From the NCBI GenBank assembly GCA_947184155.2, contig CAMXCT020002668.1, positions 776,214 to 840,213 of the forward strand: 64,000 nt of DNA, given 5' to 3'. Positions within the stretch are counted from its first letter, which is position 1. The number at the start of each line of letters is the position of its first letter. The DNA is from Cladocopium goreaui (lineage: Eukaryota > Sar > Dinophyceae > Suessiales > Symbiodiniaceae). The translations under genes and the position numbers were made by a program. A model generated the notes under the pieces. The model saw only the letters and a program-made list of their open reading frames with translations, ran no database searches and was not told where the DNA came from. Below, one piece after another: positions 33,265 through 43,454 of the stretch.

Positions 33265-33462
33265 CCAGTCATAGAAGCCAGAATTGCTGTGTATTTCCCA
33301 TGATTTCCTGTCCCCGGAAGTTTACTCAGTCAGGTGGACACCGCAATATATTGGGAGAAATACCCAGAACACTCACGTCCCGTGAAAACCTATTTTACAA
33401 TGAACATCCATAAATTCCAGCTATTCTGATGTTAACCGGGTGTTTTATGGACTTTTACACAG

Positions 33463-33752
33463 GTTTACCGGTTTACCCAAGTGGAACTTTTCCAGATTTT
33501 GTCAGCTGACCATGATTTCCTTTCCAAAAAGTCATCCCTAAGATCTAGGGGAAGTCACCGGCAGGTGGTCGAAGGTGACGTAAGAGGCGGATCTGTTTGG
33601 GCTTTCGGGGCAGCAGAGGGGAGAGCCGCAAAAGATGACTTATGGCCCACACATGGAGATCTGAAGCGTCAAGTCGTTTGGAAATGGTGGTGTAATCCGA
33701 GACACTATGCCATCAGTGCGAAGGATCCAAAAGGGAGAACATCACCGTTGAG
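33463..33752 (+). CDS. Exon candidate, 96 codons, unknown protein
   Basis: Acceptor CTTTTACACAG and consensus donor GTGAGC bracket 290 bp with a single open frame: VYRFTQVELFQILSADHDF.. ..VRGGSVWAFGAAEGRAA.. ..HYAISAKDPKG... One of the best-supported exons in the window. No family recognised. Confidence 0.7.
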
Positions 33753-34088
33753 GTGAGCAAGACTCTATGCCAAATTAAGAAAAGTAGTTCGCTAGTACAC
33801 CATCATTTTGGTAGGATTTTGGTTAGTTTTTTTTTTTTAAGGGGGTTGCTATACATCACATCTACAGTATCTCTGATTTTTCATGCTTTCTCCAAATTTC
33901 CTGAGACCCCAAAGTCATTGAAGTGATCCACCTTGAGCTGTGGGAGTTCTCGATGTATTTTTTCATGTGGATGTCTACGCAACGATGCATGAGCTGCTCA
34001 TGAGCTTAGGAACTTCGGATTCCAAAAAAAGAGCGTCCCTCAAATCATGTTGGGATCTGCTGTTTTTTTCCATAAAAGAACCTGTTAA

Positions 34089-34760
34089 GTGTTAATCTTT
34101 TTCTGCACTTGTTTGCCACCCCCTAAAAATGACTACCATTGGCACTCTGTGGGGACCCGCATCAATGTCCCACCTCTGCTCAGGCGCCAGCCCGGCCAGT
34201 CTCACCAGTCAGCAGAGCGAAAGACCCGTCGAAAAATATGGGGGGAGTTGAATTTTCCTGAAAAAATGGGGATAGATGACCAACACAATCTAGGGATAAG
34301 ATATGATATAATGGGACATGATTTGATTTGATATGATATATATATAATATTTGATATATCAATATACAGCCAACAACACCATATTCTTTAGTTCGTTTTC
34401 TTGGTTCTTCTCAATCTTGGGGTAGCCCAGGCCGCGTTTGTCATGGTTTGTCCATGGGGGGAAGAATTGTATACCCCCACTGTTATTTGTGGTTTCGTCC
34501 AAATGTAGGGGAGACTTGAAGATTGCCCTTGAAAAAAATGGGACAACGACAACCGGGATATCGAATGGCGGGCCATAGTTTGGGATCCCAGACACGCATC
34601 ACCGTGGTTTCTGACTTCCGGAACTTCCGGAACCAGAGAATCCCTGAGTTTCCACCAAATTCAGGGAGACCAGCCTGGTGGGAACGGCTTGTGGCAGATC
34701 CCAGCGTCCCTCGTCCCCAAGACATGAAGATTCACCTCCTCCCGGCTCAAAGCTGACAAG
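34089..34760 (+). other. Region with ambiguous exon pieces
   Basis: At ~34182-34250 (after CTGCTCAG) APARPVSPVSRAKDPS or GTRINVPPLLRRQPGQ can be read; at ~34590-34755 a + frame RITVVSDFRNFRNQRIPEF.. is open and a GTAAGA donor lies at ~34780. Boundaries cannot be fixed by eye. Confidence 0.3.
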
Positions 34761-35222
34761 CTCTCCGGTCTCTCCGGTAAGAGCTCCACTTGGAAGGCCC
34801 CATGGAAATAGGTTGTTTTCGCAGCAGCTGGCAGCTTAGGGTTCCGATTTAGTTTATATATATATATGTTTAGTATATATGTATCAATTTCTTGTTTTGG
34901 TCGCCCCCTTAGGTGGCCCATAGTTCATTCGGGATAGACACTGCCTAAAATTTCAGGTACAACCGACACTTTTCAGGGTCAGTTGCTGAACCACCGACCG
35001 CAATCCATGATATATCCTGATTATTAAATCCATATAATAAGATCTACAGTATACAAGTCTTACGATATTACAGTATTCATATTTGCCCACAAATCACTAA
35101 CAAATTTTGGGGCGTAAAAAAAAGGGTTTCACTGTAGATTTTCCCAACAAACCAATCCATGGAGCATCTGCGAGATTTTGTAAGATCCCGAAACATATTC
35201 CCATCATATTCCCACAAAAGCA

Positions 35223-35375
35223 CCAATTATCATATTCCCATAATATTCCCATAATATTCCCATAATATTCCCATAATATTCCCATAATATTCCCATAATA
35301 TTCCCATAATATTCCCATAATATTCCCATAATATTCCCATAATATTCCCATAATTTTCCCATAATTTTCCCATAG
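35223..35375. repeat. 11 bp tandem repeat (ATAATATTCCC)n
   Basis: About 13 near-identical copies; - strand read-through gives MGILWEYYGN-type peptides. No spacers, so not a CRISPR. Confidence 0.95.
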
Positions 35376-35725
35376 TTCACATTGTATTCCTATAAGAACA
35401 CCAACATATCCATTATATATATAATTTATGTATAATTAAGTCACTATAGTATGGATACCCTCATGGCCAAGTCATAAACTTCAATCAGTTGGATTATAGA
35501 AGTTATTCGGATATTTGGTTCAATATATTCCAATCCCTTGGTTTATTATAACCCCAAATCATGAAACATATCTCCATCATATATCATTTTATACATATAT
35601 CCATTGTAGATCATTAATTCATATTAATAATAATAATAATATATCTCAATTATATATCCATTTAACCACCATATATCCATGTGGAAGTTAAATCCCACTT
35701 AAAATGCACCAATTTCGAACCCCAG

Positions 35726-35868
35726 CGATCCGGTAGGGACATGGCACCTGCCTCTCGCCCCGTGGCGGCCTCTTGGCAGATTCGGCAGCTGGAGATGTTG
35801 AGATTTTGTAGCGATTTTCTGGCTGAAACCATAGGGAAACCAATAGGAAAATGGAGGTTTACCCTATG
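35726..35868 (+). CDS. Exon candidate interrupted by an introner-like element
   Basis: Acceptor TTCGAACCCCAG; frame RSGRDMAPASRPVAASWQIR.. ..GKPIGKWRFTL is open for 47 codons to TG|GTAAAC in the next element. Continues in frame at 35963. Confidence 0.65.
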
Positions 35869-35966
35869 GTAAACGTTTACATATTATGGAAAATCGCCAT
35901 TTTTCATGGTTAAATCAACTGTAAATAACAGTTTTCAATAGCGAACTGTTAAATTACCAGAGGGTA
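35860..35966. mobile_element. Family A TIR element inside an ORF
   Basis: TACCCTATGGTAAACGTTTAC.. gaactgttaaattaccagagggta. Removing 35869-35962 (94 bp) makes TGG|GTA and keeps the frame. Confidence 0.85.
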
Positions 35967-36051
35967 TTTTATGTGACCCGGTTCCTCAAATCACTTCTTG
36001 AATCCACTGTTTGGGGTCTACGGTGGTGTAATTTGGAGATTCTATGGTATG
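35963..36051 (+). CDS. Continuation of the 35726 exon
   Basis: Reads VFYVTRFLKSLLESTVWGL RWCNLEILWY in the restored phase and ends at a good donor, GTGAGA. The frame stays open to TGA about 15 bp further. Confidence 0.6.
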
Positions 36052-36271
36052 GTGAGATGGGGATTTGAGCATCGAACATGATTTTTGGTGAACATATGAT
36101 CACCATTCTGAACATCTATTAAAATATACATATATATATATATATAAACATATTTAATGGATATGATTGGATATGTTTAAAATGATCAATGATGGATATT
36201 TTTTAAACAAATCTTTGACCAAACGCCTGCGGATTTTGTGGCCGAGGTCGCCCTTGCGGCTCTGGCCGCAG

Positions 36272-36394
36272 TTCTGGCCTGGTCCAACTGGACGTCGAGC
36301 GGCTTCGTGCCGTTGGGGAAGCCCAGGAGGACGTGACCGGCAACGGAACGGTGGCCAGGGAGAAAACCTGTGTATTTTTTGGCATAAAAACAAG
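36272..36394 (+). CDS. Exon candidate, coiled-coil-like
   Basis: After TCTGGCCGCAG; SGLVQLDVERLRAVGEAQED.. open to AAG|GTGATC. The heptad-like pattern V..L..L..V suggests a coiled coil. A second frame (FWPGPTGRRAASCRWG..) is also open. Confidence 0.5.
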
Positions 36395-36401
36395 GTGATC
36401 T

Positions 36402-36506
36402 GGGTATGGATCAATACCTATTAATACCATTTTTAGGGGATGAACATCCATAAATCCCAGCTATTTTGGGGTTCACTAGGTACCAGGGTTTTGACCCATC
36501 CCCATC
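36402..36506. mobile_element. Family C element
   Basis: ggtatggatcaatacctatt.. ggggatgaacatccataaatcc.. gggttttgacccatcccc. Confidence 0.8.
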
Positions 36507-36828
36507 TAGGTTGAAAATGGTTGAAACATGGTGATCCAAGTTGAAACAAGTGGTTTTGGGATTTTTGGGGGGATTGCGACTGATTGCGAACTAACCCATA
36601 TGAATGGGAAACTTAGCAACTAGTACTTCATGAGATGGGATAGGGGTATTTTTAACAGCTTACGCGTCTTTTTGGAGAAAAAGGTAATCTAAGTTGAAAC
36701 ATTGCGATTTTAGATGGTGATTCTAACATCGGGGGAAAAAAACATAACGTCCAAAAAAAAGATTATTTTCGTGTGAAATTGCGTGATTTGACCATCAGAA
36801 AGGGTGAGTTTGCTGATTGTATCTGCAG

Positions 36829-36993
36829 CGTTCTGCAGCTGAAATCTGGAGTTGTTCTATGTGTTCAATCCTACATGGCTATCGGTCAAAATTCTATCCA
36901 AAAAAAAACTCATGTGGTAAACTCAATTTCGCCATTGCCAACATTACCAGTGGGTGGTACCATCAAAAAAAAAGGTGTTTATATTACCCTCTG
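36829..36993 (+). CDS. Exon candidate ending at an introner-like element
   Basis: Acceptor GATTGTATCTGCAG; 55 codons in phase 0, RSAAEIWSCSMCSILHGYR.. ..KKRCLYYPL, to CTG|GTTATT. The later half contains A-runs and may be partly intronic. Confidence 0.45.
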
Positions 36994-37099
36994 GTTATTT
37001 AACATAGCCATGGAAAATGGCCCATTTATAGATGATTTTCCCATTAAAACCTCCATTTATAAGGGATTTTCCATGGCTATGTTAAATAACCAGATGGTA
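36985..37099. mobile_element. Family A TIR element
   Basis: TACCCTCTGGTTATTTAAC.. ccatggctatgttaaataaccagatggta; one change in the right TIR removes the inner AG (CAGATGG). Confidence 0.85.
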
Positions 37100-37395
37100 T
37101 TGTGTTTCCACAGCATATGATAGTGGCCCTGTGGTACTGGTTTTTCATCCCTTCCTAAAAATTTAGCCCCGAAACGAAACCATGGTTTGGTAGGGCATTT
37201 CCACGTACTTGGGACCATGCAATTGGGGTGTTTAACCAATATAATGGTATTAATTCTATTACCATTCATTGTGGGATTAACATTATGTAAAATTATGTGT
37301 TTAACCAATAACATTGTTTTTCATACCATTCATTATGGGATTAACAATGATAACACTAAGATTTACCACATGAATACACCCAAAAAACCACCCAG

Positions 37396-37463
37396 CTGTG
37401 GCAGATTGGCTGAGGCCGCCGCAAGTGCCGGCGTCCCCACAGGACGCGCAGGACGCTGAAAGG
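37396..37463 (+). CDS. Exon candidate
   Basis: Acceptor AACCACCCAG, donor GTGAGG; frame VADWLRPPQVPASPQDAQDA ER. Other frames hit stops or lack donors. Confidence 0.6.
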
Positions 37464-37501
37464 GTGAGGCGGTGCCATGTTTATCATGGTGAGATCGACA
37501 T

Positions 37502-37650
37502 TACCCTCTGGTATTTAATGGGATTTAATGGGGTTTAATGGGATATTTGGATATATAGTAGATATACCCTCTGGTAATTTGTTACATAGCTATTGAACAT
37601 GGCCATTTAGTTCGTGGATTTACCCAGGAATGGCTGAAAAATCCTAGATG
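37502..37650. mobile_element. Composite: family A left ends plus (TTTAATGGG)n
   Basis: A bare TACCCTCTGGT at 37503, then tttaatgggatttaatgggg units, then a second left half TACCCTCTGGTAATTTG.. The right end is missing. Mirror image of the 19593-19795 arrangement. Confidence 0.6.
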
Positions 37651-38470
37651 TGTGATGTGTCATGGATTTTCTTGGCGCAGTCGATGCGAAGAGAGAGTGG
37701 GGTCGGGATGATGCCCCTGGTGGAGTGTGGATCTGGGTCTAACAGAATATTCTCGTTTTATTAGGTACAGTGAGCTACAGGTATTTGATAGAGGAATGGG
37801 ATGTAGTACCTATCGTACTTCTATTCCGAGTACTTAAAAAGTTTTGTTGTAGTACTTATAGCATTATAAGATAGTACTGTAATGTACTGTATATTATGTA
37901 CAGTACTTCTCTCTCGATCATTGCATGATCGTGGCAGATTGTGTTTTACTGTGACGACATAGTAAGACTTCAGCCCCACTGACCATGACCTGAAAACTCG
38001 CGTGAGGACGTGGTGAGCGCTGTTCGGGAGCACAGAATGATTCGTTCACGGCGAAGTCTTGGTTGCTCTGACTTAGTCTGGGGACTAGAGCAACCCCAAA
38101 AGATCGAAAATACCTTGGAAACCTAGAAATTAAGGAGGAAACATCACCTATAACATCCTGGAAACACTTTTCTATCTTGGGGGTTACTATACCTAATTAC
38201 TATAGTGATGGATCAAGTGCATGTTCAGTTTTAGAATGTTTTGGCCAACAAGAAGTTGGATGATTCTGCTGGTTCTGCTGGTTGGTATATACTGCTAGTT
38301 GGCCTTATCAAAAAATGGTGCTGGCAAGAAAGCATGGAACCACGTGCAACAATAGGGAAAACACACGATTCCCCTGAATTGTGAACAATGAACCCTCCAA
38401 AATAACCTCTCCATAGTTTTCTGTGACCTCAAACGACCTCTCCATAGGCGCTTGTGAGTGAGAATTTACA

Positions 38471-38662
38471 TCACATCTTTGTTGACAAATCAAGCTTTTC
38501 GAATGCATAAATCATCACATTTCTTGGGACCCCAGGGTGCAGTTCTGGAACTCTACTTATCTTCCTGGTTTCATTGTCCATGCAGCCATATGCTGCCTTT
38601 TTTCTTGGGTATGAGTCAAAATCGTTCCCTTCCTCGTCATGCTCTACCATCTTCAGAAACAT
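38471..38662 (-). CDS. Possible - strand ORF, 63 codons
   Basis: Reads MFLKMVEHDEEGNDFDSYPR KKAAYG.. with balanced charged residues; + frames here are hydrophobic and Cys-rich. It would be against the dominant strand. No family recognised. Confidence 0.3.
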   Translation of the reverse strand: MFLKMVEHDEEGNDFDSYPRKKAAYGCMDNETRKISRVPELHPGVPRNVMIYAFEKLDLSTKM

Positions 38663-38952
38663 TGGTTTACTGCAAACTTGCGTTCATTTTGGTGTCCCAC
38701 ACTGGGGATTTTTTTTCGTAGTTAGGGGGATGGGATGGGTTAGGGCACTGGCAGGATGTGGGATGTTTGCATGAAGTCAGACGTGGATTGTGATCCACTA
38801 ACCAATCATTTTTCGATTCAACCACTATGACTACATTGGTATTTAAAAATCATGATGAATCCTCAATTTCATGGTGGAACAACATGACAAAAACAAGTTT
38901 TGGATGGCTAACTTCTCGTACTTTCGGGTAATCTAAACCACGATTTCCAAAG

Positions 38953-39052
38953 GAAGAGCGGATTGCTGAGGTCTCTTTGGATACGCTGCAGGACTGTGTT
39001 GAGGAGACCGGGATGAGGGAACGGGTGGAAGAGCACGACCAGAATCAAATGG
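38953..39052 (+). CDS. Exon candidate, acidic coiled-coil-like
   Basis: After TTTCCAAAG; EERIAEVSLDTLQDCVEETG.. to GTATAT. Confidence 0.55.
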
Positions 39053-39261
39053 GTATATATATATATTGCACATTATAGATAATATATGTATATATATATA
39101 CATACATATTATATAATATAGATGAATTATATTATATTTAATAGGGGACATGTGATAATTATATTGCATCTTCCATCATTGACCATTTAGGGGCCCAATT
39201 TATGATGTCCAGATGACTGAGGTTGGTGAATCTCTGCCCATGTTTGTTTTCCAATTGCCAG

Positions 39262-39309
39262 CTGGAGATTGCCAGAGAGCAAGACAAAAACCTGAAGAGT
39301 GATTTAATG
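39262..39309 (+). CDS. Exon candidate, short
   Basis: Acceptor TTTTCCAATTGCCAG; LEIAREQDKNLKSDLM, running into the (TTTAATGG)n tract that may supply the donor GTGGTT. Matches the charged helical style of the preceding exon. Confidence 0.45.
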
Positions 39310-39475
39310 GTGGTTTAATGGTGATTTAATGGGATTTCATGGTGATTTAATAGATATACCCTCTGGTTGTGTCAACATAGCTATTGAACATGGCCTATTA
39401 AAAATTTAGTTCGTGGATTTACCTATTGATAGCATGGTGATTTTCCATAGTTATGTCAACGTTTACCAGAGGGTA
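39300..39475. mobile_element. (TTTAATGGT)n plus family A element
   Basis: Five taatggtg-type units, then an intact element from 39357 (TACCCTCTGGTTGTGTCAAC.. gtttaccagagggta). Confidence 0.8.
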
Positions 39476-39659
39476 GAGGGGACCTCCATTTCACTTGAAC
39501 CGAGTCATATACCTGAACATATCACCACAAATCACTGAACATATACTAAAACCATGTTTTCCTTTTGGTGATTTTCCACTTCAACCAATCCATTCATCGA
39601 AACAGTGCATCTTACCTTTCATGTGCCGAGCACCAGATCAATCTGATAAAACATGATAA

Positions 39660-39770
39660 AGGGTATATGGGGATGGGTCAAAACCTTGTTACCCCTTTTG
39701 TTCACATCAAAAAATAGCTCGGATTTATGGATGTTCATCCCCCCAAAATGCTATTTATAGGTATTGATAA
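39660..39770. mobile_element. Family C element, reverse orientation
   Basis: ggggatgggtcaaaaccttg.. ggatttatggatgttcatcc.. tataggtattgata. Confidence 0.75.
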
Positions 39771-40558
39771 AGGGAATATCTCACCTCTCAGTCAGTCACC
39801 AGTCATGATATAGACCTGGCTGGTGGATATGACAACAAGTGGGAGGCAACTGGTACAGGGCAGACTAGGAATGAAAGGCGAAGAGAACTTTCAGTGTAGA
39901 CAAGTTTCCATCTGTGGAAAAGCATCCGTTTTGATAGGTAAGTTATCATAAACCATCTATAAATGGGCCATTTCCGACCATTTCCATAGAGGGTAGTTAA
40001 TTTGTTTCTCTTCGACCCATGCAACCAGCGTTTACCCCTTGGTGATCAATGATGATGCAACTGTCAACTGGGTAAGCCTAGGTTTCGTGGTTACTGTAAT
40101 GAGTTTATCTCTACCTACAAAGGGGCCCCCAAGATAGCTAAGTTGGTTAATAACTCCAATCACTATGGTTTACGGTATTTATAACTATACTTACTGGTGT
40201 TTATAAGCCAACTTATAACTGGGGGGGGGCCCACATTGTATAAATGGCGTACTATGATATGATCCCATCCCCCGTTCATATTAAACACCCCCATCCCATG
40301 ATCGCAGATTTTTGTGGTTTCAGTCACTAAACCATGCTTGATATTGGGGAGTGTTTGAAATGAACGGGGGAAGGGATATTTTTTGTATCCCCTTTTTTGA
40401 CATATCCCATGACATCAGCATTTAGATGATTTTCCCATCAAATCCCAAGCAAATCCTAAGCACCATGAATGTCCCATTAACCCCAATGAAACTCCATGAA
40501 ATCCAATGTTCGATAAACTATAGATGGTTATACATGGTTCTACCGTATTATAATCCAT

Positions 40559-40747
40559 TACCCTCTGGTAAACAAACATAGCTATTGAAAATAGCCATTT
40601 TAAATAGGTAAATCAACTATAAATGGGCCATTTTCCAGTTCGCAAACTGTCACGAAAATTACCAGAGGGTATATCATGAAAATTTTCACAAAAAAACCAT
40701 TAAATCCAACTAAAACCCCATTAAACCTCCATTAAACCATAGGTATC
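40559..40747. mobile_element. Family A element plus CCATTAAA tract
   Basis: Element 40559-40671 (TACCCTCTGGTAAACAAAC.. aaaattaccagagggta), then (ccattaaa)n and aaaccataggtatcta as at 19593-19795, with an exon shortly downstream in both cases. Confidence 0.8.
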
Positions 40748-40779
40748 TACCATAAAACCCAAGAGTTCTGGCACTGCAG

Positions 40780-40834
40780 GATGGTTTGGACTCCGCGCTG
40801 ACGGTCCGGCAGTTTATATACCGGGGGGATTTGG
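40780..40834 (+). CDS. Exon candidate, short
   Basis: After GGCACTGCAG; DGLDSALTVRQFIYRGDL to GTCAGA. Other frames also open. Confidence 0.45.
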
Positions 40835-40874
40835 GTCAGATCTGAGTCCAGTGTCTTTGGGAGGGAAAACGATG

Positions 40875-41085
40875 CTATATTAATATCTATAAAATCATAT
40901 GTAATATATACTATATATAATATATAATTTATCACATATATATATATACAATATTTTATAATATCATTAATTATATATAATATAGATTATATATCATATA
41001 TATATATATGATATTTTATAATGTATATAGATAATGCATCATATATATATATATATGTGTGATATAATTTATAAATATCTATATA
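40875..41085. repeat. AT-rich microsatellite region
   Basis: Long runs of tatatata with ataatat; no gene content. Confidence 0.85.
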
Positions 41086-41104
41086 TAAACCATGATACAT
41101 TCAG

Positions 41105-41263
41105 GGCTATCTGCTACAGTATTCCCCATTTTCAAACAAACGAATACTTGGAAGTTCCAGTGAACTCAGTGGATTCCGATTCTTCCATAGTTCTAGGCGC
41201 CCCATATCCCAACTTATGGCGGGTTTGCGGGTTTATAGCCATGGTTATAACAGTTACCCCCTG
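41105..41263 (+). CDS. Exon candidate interrupted by an introner-like element (best case)
   Basis: Acceptor TACATTCAG; a single frame, AICYSIPHFQTNEYLEVPVN.. ..RVCGFIAMVITVTP, is open for 52 codons to TG|GTAAAT in the element and continues in frame at 41360. Mixed acidic/hydrophobic, function unknown. Confidence 0.7.
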
Positions 41264-41363
41264 GTAAATGAACAGTTGGACCCTGAAAATCACCAATTTT
41301 TAGTGGAAACTTATCTTCCAACCCCGACAACTGGCAGGGTCTATGTTAATTTACTGGAGGGTA
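41255..41363. mobile_element. Family A element (A2 subtype) inside an ORF
   Basis: TACCCCCTGGTAAATGAAC.. gaccctgaaaatcacc.. gcagggtctatgttaatttactggagggta. The gaccctga / cagggtc inner arms are shared only with the copy at 52896-53003. Intron 41264-41359 would be 96 bp. Confidence 0.85.
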
Positions 41364-41502
41364 TACTCCTTACCTGCAGCCCCCCGTCTACGAGAAACTG
41401 TCGAGGCGGTGGATGACATGTTCACCCAGGTTGACAACCTGGTGGGCCCTTCCCTGTGCCCTGGCTGCAAGCTATCTTCCAATCGACAATGGATATATCT
41501 GG
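41360..41502 (+). CDS. Continuation of the 41105 exon
   Basis: In the restored phase (TGG|GTA) reads VYSLPAAPRLRETVEAVDDM FTQVDN.. ..LCPGCKL.. to GTAAAT. An internal TACCTGCAG could alternatively serve as acceptor, but the joined frame runs straight through it. Confidence 0.65.
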
Positions 41503-41504
41503 GT

Positions 41505-41640
41505 AAATATATAATTATATATAATTATATATAATTATATATAATTATATATAATTATATCATTATATATATATATACATAGTATATTATACATATTATA
41601 CATATTATACATATTATACATATTATACATATAGTGACCT
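41505..41640. repeat. (ATAATTATAT)n and (CATATTATA)n
   Basis: Two adjacent short-unit tandem arrays. Confidence 0.9.
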
Positions 41641-41748
41641 CACGTCCTGACCGAACCCTGGAATCATGGTTAGGATGCAGGGGATCATCCCCAAATTTGG
41701 TCTAGATATTGGATGTAACATGGATATTCCGTACGTATAGAATGGATG

Positions 41749-41886
41749 CAACCCTCTGATATGCAAAAAACCATCGCGAACTGGAACATCAGCATGTTTT
41801 TTTCGCGAATAGGTCGATCATCAATTTTATCATCTATTTCCATGTGCCATTTTCTATAGCTATGTTAGTCATAACCAGAGGCTACT
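41749..41886. mobile_element. Family A element, highly diverged
   Basis: Left end caaccctctgatatgc; right end agctatgttagtcataaccagaggct. Interior unrelated. Confidence 0.5.
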
Positions 41887-42027
41887 GGGTACACATCATG
41901 CACCGAATGTATCTTTTTCGATAGCTCAGGGACAAACTTTTTTGTGACGTCTCAAGGTGGGAATCCGATAAAAAACATCCCATGGTTCCCTTATTCAAAA
42001 AGGCCATGTGGGATAAAACCACATCAA

Positions 42028-42114
42028 TTCATATTATGGAAAATCACCATTTTTCATGGGAAAATCCACTATACATGGGCATTTTCAATAGCTATGTTAA
42101 ATTACCAGAGGGTA
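42028..42114. mobile_element. Family A element, right part intact
   Basis: tattatggaaaatcacc.. tttcaatagctatgttaaattaccagagggta; the left TIR is lost. Confidence 0.75.
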
Positions 42115-42401
42115 GATCCAGCGTTTTGAGACAATGCCAATTTACATCCCGAAGGAACGCTGCTGAGATGTTGCTGCACATCTGCCCAAAAGAGAAGTTC
42201 CCGAAGGGATCCAAAAAATGGCCTGACCTTTCTTCTACATTTTTTCATATCTCTTTGTCTGAAAATGCGATGTATGATAAACATGGTCATTTTTTTTTTA
42301 CGGGAAACATTTTTCGGAGAAACCACGGGATAACTGGGGGGGTTTTCCATATAGTTTTCCCCGAACTTTTGGACAAGCCCATGTTGGATTTTCGTCACTG
42401 A
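42111..42401 (+). CDS. Open frame starting at an introner-like element
   Basis: From the element's CCAGAG the frame RSSVLRQCQFTSRRNAAEML LHICPKEKF.. is open for 96 codons to TGA at 42399. The first ~45 residues look most like protein; the tail may be intronic. A - strand ORF of 176 codons overlaps. Confidence 0.45.
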   Translation, partial: GRSSVLRQCQFTSRRNAAEMLLHICPKEKFPKGSKKWPDLSSTFFHISLSENAMYDKHGHFFFTGNIFRRNHGITGGVFHIVFPELLDKPMLDFRH

Positions 42402-42929
42402 AAAGCTGTATCCCAAAGCGGATTTCACCAAGCCCAAGCCATTCCTGGCCTCCAAAATCCCACCAGAAATTCCTGGTTTTCTGGGCCATAAAGCCTCCAA
42501 AATTGGAGGTTTCCTGGGTTTTCCGTAGCAGAAAACACCACAAATTTTGGGAGGCTCCACATTTGCTAGAGAACTGGAGCAACCTGCGGTTGAGGAACCC
42601 TCAGCTTCTGCCTGCTGGTGGTGTTCCTGCACAGAAGGCGGGCTGAACTTCCAGATATGTCCCGAGACCCTCTAATAATTTGACCATGGTCTTTTAAACA
42701 GCAAAATTGTTTTTTTAAACAGCAAAATTGCCTTTTAAACAGCAAAGATAAGGGAATTTATGGTATTCATGGAAAAAATATATATATATATATGCCAACA
42801 GGTACCTCTATGATCCACACTTTAAGTTGATATTCAAGCAATCTATAGAATATATATATATACATATGAATATCTTATAAACAGAAGTATGGAACATCAC
42901 CACGATTGAGAGATATCATCGAACTCAAT

Positions 42930-42960
42930 TCTTCAACTAGCTTCCGTAGCTAGTTGAAGA
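42930..42960. other. Perfect 13 bp hairpin
   Basis: tcttcaactagct and agctagttgaaga flank a 5 nt loop (tccgt). No gene start, T-tract or other context indicates a function. Confidence 0.8.
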
Positions 42961-43036
42961 CTTGAATCTGTTGCCATCAATGGAGGCTTGAAAACAACAT
43001 CAAAAAACATGCAGGGAATCTAAGGTTGGCCATGAG

Positions 43037-43140
43037 ACTTGGGTATCCCGAATATCCTCAAACTTGGACGCTTCATCCTCGGCATGACCAACAACTGTAT
43101 TGCCTGGGAAGAATTCATCTTGTCATCAGCTTGTAGTTTG
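43037..43140 (+). CDS. Exon candidate
   Basis: After GGCCATGAG; one open frame LGIPNILKLGRFILGMTNNC.. ..EEFILSSACSL to GTCAGC. No family recognised. Confidence 0.5.
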
Positions 43141-43454
43141 GTCAGCACTACCGAGCATCCACCCTTATATTAAAAACACCCCACAAGCTGTGGTGTAGTA
43201 GGGGATTTACACATATTTGTGACCATGGGATAGTGGCTTTGAATCTTAGGGGGATGGGAGTACATAAAATCCACTTGACTAAGGGCCGGTTCACTCGGCA
43301 CATGATGTCATAAGCAGCCAACTTCATGGGTGCCCCTTAAATGGAGATGGCTCAAAAACGCCCCTTAGTATATTATTGATCCTCAAAGGATGTTTTTTCC
43401 CCAACAGCGTAAGCTAGTGGGGTCTTCAGCCCGGAATAGCTCCGGTGTGCACTG

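Noticed and set aside
35223-35375. Regular short repeats resembling a CRISPR array
   Set aside because: 11 bp units are contiguous with no unique spacers, and the DNA is eukaryotic in character.
42102-42632. 176-codon - strand ORF
   Set aside because: Its left edge runs into a family A element and no - strand splice or start signal was convincing; kept only as an alternative to the + frame.
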